From Streptomyces marokkonensis (lineage in GTDB: Bacteria > Actinomycetota > Actinomycetes > Streptomycetales > Streptomycetaceae), in assembly GCF_008312835.1 (NCBI RefSeq), contig NZ_VSKS01000009.1, positions 186,001 through 250,000 of the forward strand: 64,000 nt of DNA, given 5' to 3'. Of the stretch, positions 59,983 to 64,000 are shown one piece after another. The stretch's first letter is position 1, and every line of letters starts with the position of its first letter. The notes below the pieces were generated by a model, which worked only from the letters and a program-made list of their open reading frames with translations, was not told where the DNA came from and did not search any database. A program made the position numbers and the translations under genes.

Positions 59983-61212
59983 ATGAGCCTCACCGGGACC
60001 CCGTTCCTCTGCACCCTGGCCGTACTGGCCGCCGTCGCCCTCGGACTGCCGCTCGTCCTGTGGACGCGGGTGCGCGGTCCCCGGCCGGCGCGGGCCGCCG
60101 CCCGGGTGACGATGCTGCTGTTCGCCCAGGTCACGGCCGTGGCCCTGGTGTTCACCCTGGTCAACAACACCAACCAGCTCTACGACGACTGGTCCGACCT
60201 GCTGGCCACCGGCGACCATGTCGAGCACGCCACCGACCTCGGTGCCGACGGCACCGGCGGGATCACGGTGGAGCGGCTGCCCAAGGTCCGTCAGGCGTTC
60301 CGCACCGCGGGCGGGCCGGGCATGCGGGCGGCGGGCGGGGTCCGCGTCACCGAGCTGACGGGGCGGGTCTCCGGGGTGAAGGCCGAGGTGTACGTCTGGC
60401 TTCCGCCGCAGTACGACGACCCCGCCTGGCGCGACCACCGGTTCCCGGTCGTGGAGCTGCTCCAGGGCTACCCGGGTTCGGCGAAGGCCTGGTTCGGCAC
60501 CCTGGACGCGCACGAACAGCTCCTGCCGCCGATGAGCGACGGCCGGATCACCCCCTTCGTCCTGGTGGCACCGCGCACCGCGCTGCTGCCCGGAGCGGAC
60601 ACGGGCTGCGCCAACCTCCCCGGCCGGGTGAACGCGGAGAGCTGGCTGAGCATCGACGTGCCGCGCATGGTCATGGACAACTTCCGCGTCCGGAGCGCTC
60701 CCCGGGGCTGGTCCGTCGCCGGGTACTCGGCCGGGGGGCACTGCGCGACACGGCTCGCCGTCGCGCACCCCGACCGCTTCCGCGCGGCGGTCAGTCTGTC
60801 CGGCTACAACGACCCGGCCGTCGAACGCACCTCGCTGACCGGGCGCGACCCGGCCCTGCGGTCCGCGGGCAACCCCCTCCGGATGCTGCGCGAGGCGGCG
60901 GCACCGCCCCGGATCTCGCTCTACCTCTCGGGCCAGGAGCACGACGGGTACGAGGACGCCATGACACTCGGGCGGGCCGCGAAGTCGCCGACGCACGTGC
61001 AGGTGGTGAAGCTGCCGAAGAGCGCGGGCGGGCACACCATGGCGCTGTGGCGGCCGCAGGTGATACCGGCCTTCCGCTGGCTGACCGAGGAACTGGGCGG
61101 GCACCGCGCGGCCGGCGGGGCTACTCCTCCCGGACCGTCGAGCGGCGGTGCCACGCCCGGGGCGCCCGCCAGTGGTAGCGCATCGCGAGGAGCCGAAGGA
61201 CGAAGGCCGTGA
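59983..61212 (+). CDS. Membrane-anchored Ag85/esterase D-like hydrolase
   Basis: 409 aa from ATG 59983 (MSLTGTPF); GTG 59947 or 59938 are possible alternatives with slightly better ribosome sites. Two hydrophobic segments (LCTLAVLAAVALGLPLVLW and MLLFAQVTAVALVFTLV) precede an esterase domain (PF00756 type). It has VVELLQGYPGSAKAW, nucleophile WSVAGYSAGGHCATRLA, acidic loop YLSGQEHDGYED and final GGHTMALW. Such proteins act outside the membrane as esterases or acyltransferases. The final 31 codons overlap the convergent TRIC-type gene and are Gly/Ser/Pro-rich. Confidence 0.78.
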   Translation: MSLTGTPFLCTLAVLAAVALGLPLVLWTRVRGPRPARAAARVTMLLFAQVTAVALVFTLVNNTNQLYDDWSDLLATGDHVEHATDLGADGTGGITVERLPKVRQAFRTAGGPGMRAAGGVRVTELTGRVSGVKAEVYVWLPPQYDDPAWRDHRFPVVELLQGYPGSAKAWFGTLDAHEQLLPPMSDGRITPFVLVAPRTALLPGADTGCANLPGRVNAESWLSIDVPRMVMDNFRVRSAPRGWSVAGYSAGGHCATRLAVAHPDRFRAAVSLSGYNDPAVERTSLTGRDPALRSAGNPLRMLREAAAPPRISLYLSGQEHDGYEDAMTLGRAAKSPTHVQVVKLPKSAGGHTMALWRPQVIPAFRWLTEELGGHRAAGGATPPGPSSGGATPGAPASGSASRGAEGRRP

Positions 61213-61777
61213 CCACGGCGAAGGAGCTGGTCATCGAGTTCAGCACGTCGTAGCGGATGCACAGCGCGACCATGGTGGCCCCGACGACGGCCGGGACCGC
61301 GTACAGGTCGCGGTCCCAGCGCAGCAGCGAGGGCACCTCGTTGGCGAGCACGTCGCGCAGCACGCCGCCGCCGACCGCGGTGGCCAGGCCCAGACAGGCG
61401 GAGGCGGTCAGGCCGAGTCCGTAGTCGTACGCCTTGGTGGTCCCGACGACGCAGAACAGGCCGAGGCCGGCCGCGTCGAAGACGTTGACGGCGACCTGGA
61501 TGCGCTCCACGTGCGGGTGGAGGAAGAACACCAGAACCGTGGCGACCAGGGGCGTGAGGAAGTAGCCCAGGTCCGTGAAGGCCGCGGGCGGCACCGCGCC
61601 GATGACCAGGTCACGGAAGAGCCCTCCGCCCAGGGCGGTGACCTCGGCGAGTACGGCGATGCCGAAGACGTCGAAGTTCTTGCGGACGGCCAGCAGGGCG
61701 CCGGAGATCGCGAAGACGAAGATGCCGATCAGGTCGAGCGTGTGCAGGACGGACGGACTGAACAGTTGCTGGAGCAC
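61121..61777 (-). CDS. TRIC-type (UPF0126/YadS) cation channel protein
   Basis: 218 aa from GTG 61777; TTG 61798 would add seven residues. Two repeats of three helices, each with a conserved GGG motif: ALGGGLFRDLVIGAVPPAAF in the first and AVGGGVLRDVLANEVPSLLR in the second, as in UPF0126 and TRIC potassium channels. It is an integral membrane protein of about seven helices, and would conduct monovalent cations. The coding end overlaps the esterase gene by 92 bases in antisense. A TAAGAA-like -10 lies just before the GTG, which may be leaderless. Confidence 0.85.
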   Translation of the reverse strand: MLQQLFSPSVLHTLDLIGIFVFAISGALLAVRKNFDVFGIAVLAEVTALGGGLFRDLVIGAVPPAAFTDLGYFLTPLVATVLVFFLHPHVERIQVAVNVFDAAGLGLFCVVGTTKAYDYGLGLTASACLGLATAVGGGVLRDVLANEVPSLLRWDRDLYAVPAVVGATMVALCIRYDVLNSMTSSFAVVTAFVLRLLAMRYHWRAPRAWHRRSTVREE

Positions 61778-61798
61778 CCGTACATTCTTACTCAGCAA

Positions 61799-61833
61799 GC
61801 ACCCCTCGCCTTGTAAATCAAGGCGAGGGGTGC
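61799..61833 (-). terminator. Terminator after the oppF-like gene
   Basis: GCACCCCTCGCCTTG (61799-61813) and CAAGGCGAGGGGTGC (61819-61833) are exact 15-base complements with a TAAAT loop. The hairpin begins 24 bases past the stop at 61857. It also sits just upstream of the TRIC-type gene. Confidence 0.75.
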
Positions 61834-61856
61834 GGTGCGCTTGCTGTCCTCAGCCG

Positions 61857-63173
61857 CTAGACGGCCTTGTCGGCCTTCTCGGGCTGCTCGGCCTCCGGCT
61901 CGGGTGCCTCGGCGGCCTCCGGCTCGGGCTGCTCGGCGGCTTCGTCCGGCGTCTCGGCACTCGCCGCCTTCTCGGCCTGCTCGGCCGCCTCCACCACCGC
62001 TTCGGCCTTCTCGGCCTTCTCGGCCTTCTCGGCGGTCTCGGCCTTCTCGGCCTTCGTGCTCTCCTGCTCCGGCGGCCCCGCCTGCTCGGGCACCGTCGCC
62101 GCGGCGAGCTCCTCGGACACCGGGGCGTCCTCGACGCCCTCGCGCGTGGCCGGCACGACCTCTCCGGTGGTCCGCGCCAGCGTCCCGGCCGCGATCTCCT
62201 CGGCGTAGTGGCAGGCCACCCGGTGGCCGCCGCCGACGTCCCGCAGTTCCGGACGCTCGGTCGAGCACCGCTCGGCCTGGGCCCACGGGCAGCGGGTGTG
62301 GAAGCGGCAGCCGCTGGGCGGGTTCGCCGGGGAGGGCAGGTCACCGATGAGCAGGATGCGCTCGCGCTGGTCCTCCACCTCCGGGTCCGGCACCGGCACG
62401 GCCGACATCAGGGCCTTGGTGTACGGGTGCTTCGGCTCGGCGTAGAGCGCGTCGCTCGGTGCCTCCTCGACCAGCGAGCCCAGGTACATCACGCCGATCG
62501 TGTCGGAGATGTGCCGGACCACGGCGAGGTCGTGCGCGATCACCACATAGGTCAGGCCGAGTTCCTCCTGGAGCTCCTCCAGCAGGTTGATGACCTGGGC
62601 CTGGACCGACACGTCGAGCGCGGAGACCGGCTCGTCGCAGATGATCACGTCCGGTTCGAGGACCAGCGCGCGGGCGATGCCGATGCGCTGGCGCTGGCCG
62701 CCGGAGAACTCGTGCGGGTAGCGGGAGAGCGCGTTGGAGGGCAGGCCGACCTTGTCCAGGATCGACTTGATCTTCTCCCGGCGCTCCTCCTGGTCCTTGC
62801 CGATGCCGTGGGCGACCATGCCCTCGGACAGGATCGACTCGATGTTCTGCCGGGGGTTGAGCGAGCCCAGCGGGTCCTGGAAGACCATCTGCAGCCGGCG
62901 CCTGAAGCGGCGCATCTCCTCACCGGGCAGCTTCGCCAGGTCGGTGCCGTCGAGGACGACGGAACCCTCGGTGATGTCCACCAGCCGCAGCACCGACCGC
63001 CCGAGGGTGGTCTTGCCGCAGCCGGACTCGCCGACCAGGCCGTAGGTCTGGCCGGCCTCGACCTTCAGGGAGATCCCGTCCACGGCGTAGACGTGGCCGA
63101 CCGTGCGGTCGAACAGGAGCCCCTTCTTGATGGGGAAGTGGACCTTGACGCCGTCCAGTTCGAGCAGGCTCAT
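61857..63173 (-). CDS. Oligopeptide/dipeptide ABC transporter ATPase, OppF type, with long Glu/Ala/Lys tail
   Basis: 438 aa from ATG 63173, which overlaps the upstream ATPase stop by four bases (ATGA). Walker A is GLVGESGCGKTTLGRS, the signature FSGGQRQRIGIARAL and Walker B PDVIICDEPVSALD. The oligopeptide-type C-terminal extension (HPYTKALMSAVPVP, then GCRFHTRCPWAQAERCS with Fe-S-like Cys) is present. From about residue 345 the protein continues with 90 residues of low-complexity KAEKAE, EQAEKAA and PEPEAEAP. That tail is not part of the family. With the OppD-like protein it powers import of peptides. Confidence 0.9.
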   Translation of the reverse strand: MSLLELDGVKVHFPIKKGLLFDRTVGHVYAVDGISLKVEAGQTYGLVGESGCGKTTLGRSVLRLVDITEGSVVLDGTDLAKLPGEEMRRFRRRLQMVFQDPLGSLNPRQNIESILSEGMVAHGIGKDQEERREKIKSILDKVGLPSNALSRYPHEFSGGQRQRIGIARALVLEPDVIICDEPVSALDVSVQAQVINLLEELQEELGLTYVVIAHDLAVVRHISDTIGVMYLGSLVEEAPSDALYAEPKHPYTKALMSAVPVPDPEVEDQRERILLIGDLPSPANPPSGCRFHTRCPWAQAERCSTERPELRDVGGGHRVACHYAEEIAAGTLARTTGEVVPATREGVEDAPVSEELAAATVPEQAGPPEQESTKAEKAETAEKAEKAEKAEAVVEAAEQAEKAASAETPDEAAEQPEPEAAEAPEPEAEQPEKADKAV

Positions 63174-64000
63174 GCGGGGACCTCCTCGGCCTTCGCGTCG
63201 TCGAGTACGGGATTGACGCACCGCACCTGGTGACCGGCCGCGCGGGGCTCCGTGAGCTGCGGGGTGCCGGTCAGGCAGCCCATCTCGTACCGGTCGCAGC
63301 GGGGCGCGAAGGCACAGCCGTCGGCCCAGGCGATGCGGTCGTTGATGGAGCCGCGGATCGGGTTCAGGGGCTCGCCCCGGGGAGCGTCCAGCCGGGGGAT
63401 GGAACCCAGCAGCCCGTGCGCGTAGGGGTGGGTCGGGTGACCGAAGAGCTCGCGGCGCCCGGCGGACTCGACGACCTTGCCCGCGTAGAGCACGTTGACC
63501 TGGTCGCAGAGGCCGGCGACCACCCCGAGGTCGTGGGTGATCATCAGCAGGGCGGTGCCCTCCTGGTCCACGAGTTCCTTGAGCAGTTCCAGGATCTGCG
63601 CCTGGATCGTCACGTCGAGGGCCGTGGTGGGCTCGTCGGCGATGAGCATGCGCGGGGCGCAGGCCACCGCCATGGCGATCAGCGCGCGCTGGCGCATACC
63701 GCCGGAGAGCTGGTGCGGGTACTCCTTGAGCCGCCGGGTGGGGTCGGGGATGCCGACCCGGTCCAGCAGGTCGGCGGCCTCCTTGCGGGCGGCCTCTCCC
63801 TTCATCCCGCGGTGGCGCTCGAGGATCTCGGTGACCTGCACGCCGACCGGCACGACCGGGTTGAGCGAGGACAGCGGGTCCTGGAAGATCATCGCCATCT
63901 CGCTGCCGCGCAGGTCGCGGCGGGCGGAGGCGCTCATCGTGAACAGGTTCGTGCCGTCGAAGTCGGCACGGCCGCCGATGGTGAGGCCCTTGGCCGGGAG
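63170..64000 (-). CDS. Oligopeptide/dipeptide ABC transporter ATPase, OppD type (partial)
   Basis: The 5' end is cut by the window edge, so the Walker A motif lies outside; 276 codons remain. Signature HQLSGGMRQRALIAMAVA, Walker B PRMLIADEPTTALD and HPYAHGLLGSIPRLD identify the OppD/DppD ATPase, and CAFAPRCDRYEMGC is the C-terminal Cys cluster. It pairs with the next ATPase. Permease and binding-protein genes are presumably beyond 64000. Confidence 0.93.
   Translation of the reverse strand, partial: LPAKGLTIGGRADFDGTNLFTMSASARRDLRGSEMAMIFQDPLSSLNPVVPVGVQVTEILERHRGMKGEAARKEAADLLDRVGIPDPTRRLKEYPHQLSGGMRQRALIAMAVACAPRMLIADEPTTALDVTIQAQILELLKELVDQEGTALLMITHDLGVVAGLCDQVNVLYAGKVVESAGRRELFGHPTHPYAHGLLGSIPRLDAPRGEPLNPIRGSINDRIAWADGCAFAPRCDRYEMGCLTGTPQLTEPRAAGHQVRCVNPVLDDAKAEEVPA

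Overview
The window is typical high-GC actinobacterial chromosome. Codon third positions are almost all G or C, GTG starts are frequent, and convergent genes are separated by long GC palindromes. The gene set and order (cimA, ilvE, leuB, pruA/putA, serA, ilvCNB, gatCAB, rmdB, ligA, mnmA, iscS) match from memory the core chromosome of a Streptomyces close to the S. coelicolor SCO5480-SCO5530 stretch. I could not run a comparison. No rRNA, tRNA, CRISPR array, IS element or prophage was recognised.

Layout. (1) 1-9684: a YceI-family protein, a secreted/membrane TPM-like protein, and the branched-chain amino-acid genes cimA, ilvE and leuB, interrupted by a secreted beta-propeller; then an epoxide-hydrolase-like alpha/beta hydrolase. 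(2) 9743-14580: proline catabolism (pruA, putA) with a divergent PucR-type regulator, and a decayed MFS exporter. (3) 14638-20210: serA and the ilvB-ilvN-ilvC operon. The operon starts with a 13-codon leader peptide carrying Ile-Leu-Val-Leu in tandem, followed by an intrinsic terminator, which is a classic attenuator. (4) 20244-34764: a membrane GGDEF/EAL protein broken by a one-base frameshift, a 2-hydroxyacid dehydrogenase, an aldo-keto reductase, a PQQ-type sugar dehydrogenase lipoprotein, a large LuxR/AAA regulator, an MMPL transporter with an overlapping GNAT, and small membrane proteins. (5) 34952-46774: a methyltransferase, the Glu-tRNA(Gln) amidotransferase operon gatC-gatA-(small membrane protein)-gatB, a minisatellite-rich non-coding stretch, the bifunctional c-di-GMP enzyme RmdB, ligA, a MetE-C-like protein and an SDR. 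(6) 46802-52860: a LOG-family protein, a methyltransferase, a DUF427 protein, a hydrolase, a globin-reductase, mnmA and a Tat-exported amidase. (7) 52913-56320: four co-oriented unfamiliar genes between iscS and the amidase. One resembles EspG and one has the tail seen in Streptomyces type VII-associated proteins. (8) 56381-64000: iscS, small membrane proteins, a TetR regulator, a thioesterase, an Ag85-like esterase, a TRIC-type channel, and two oligopeptide ABC ATPases, the last truncated by the window end.

How the parts work together. cimA, leuB, ilvB/N/C and ilvE form most of a threonine-independent isoleucine route plus valine and leucine synthesis. serA feeds serine. pruA/putA degrade proline to glutamate, probably under the PucR regulator beside them. 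iscS and mnmA together supply tRNA thiolation. gatCAB makes Gln-tRNA. The two GGDEF/EAL proteins indicate c-di-GMP control of development. The best candidates for something new are the 52913-56320 block, the four-family tandem-repeat tract at 39563-40014, the duplicated putA 3' end, and several exact palindromes that look like operators.
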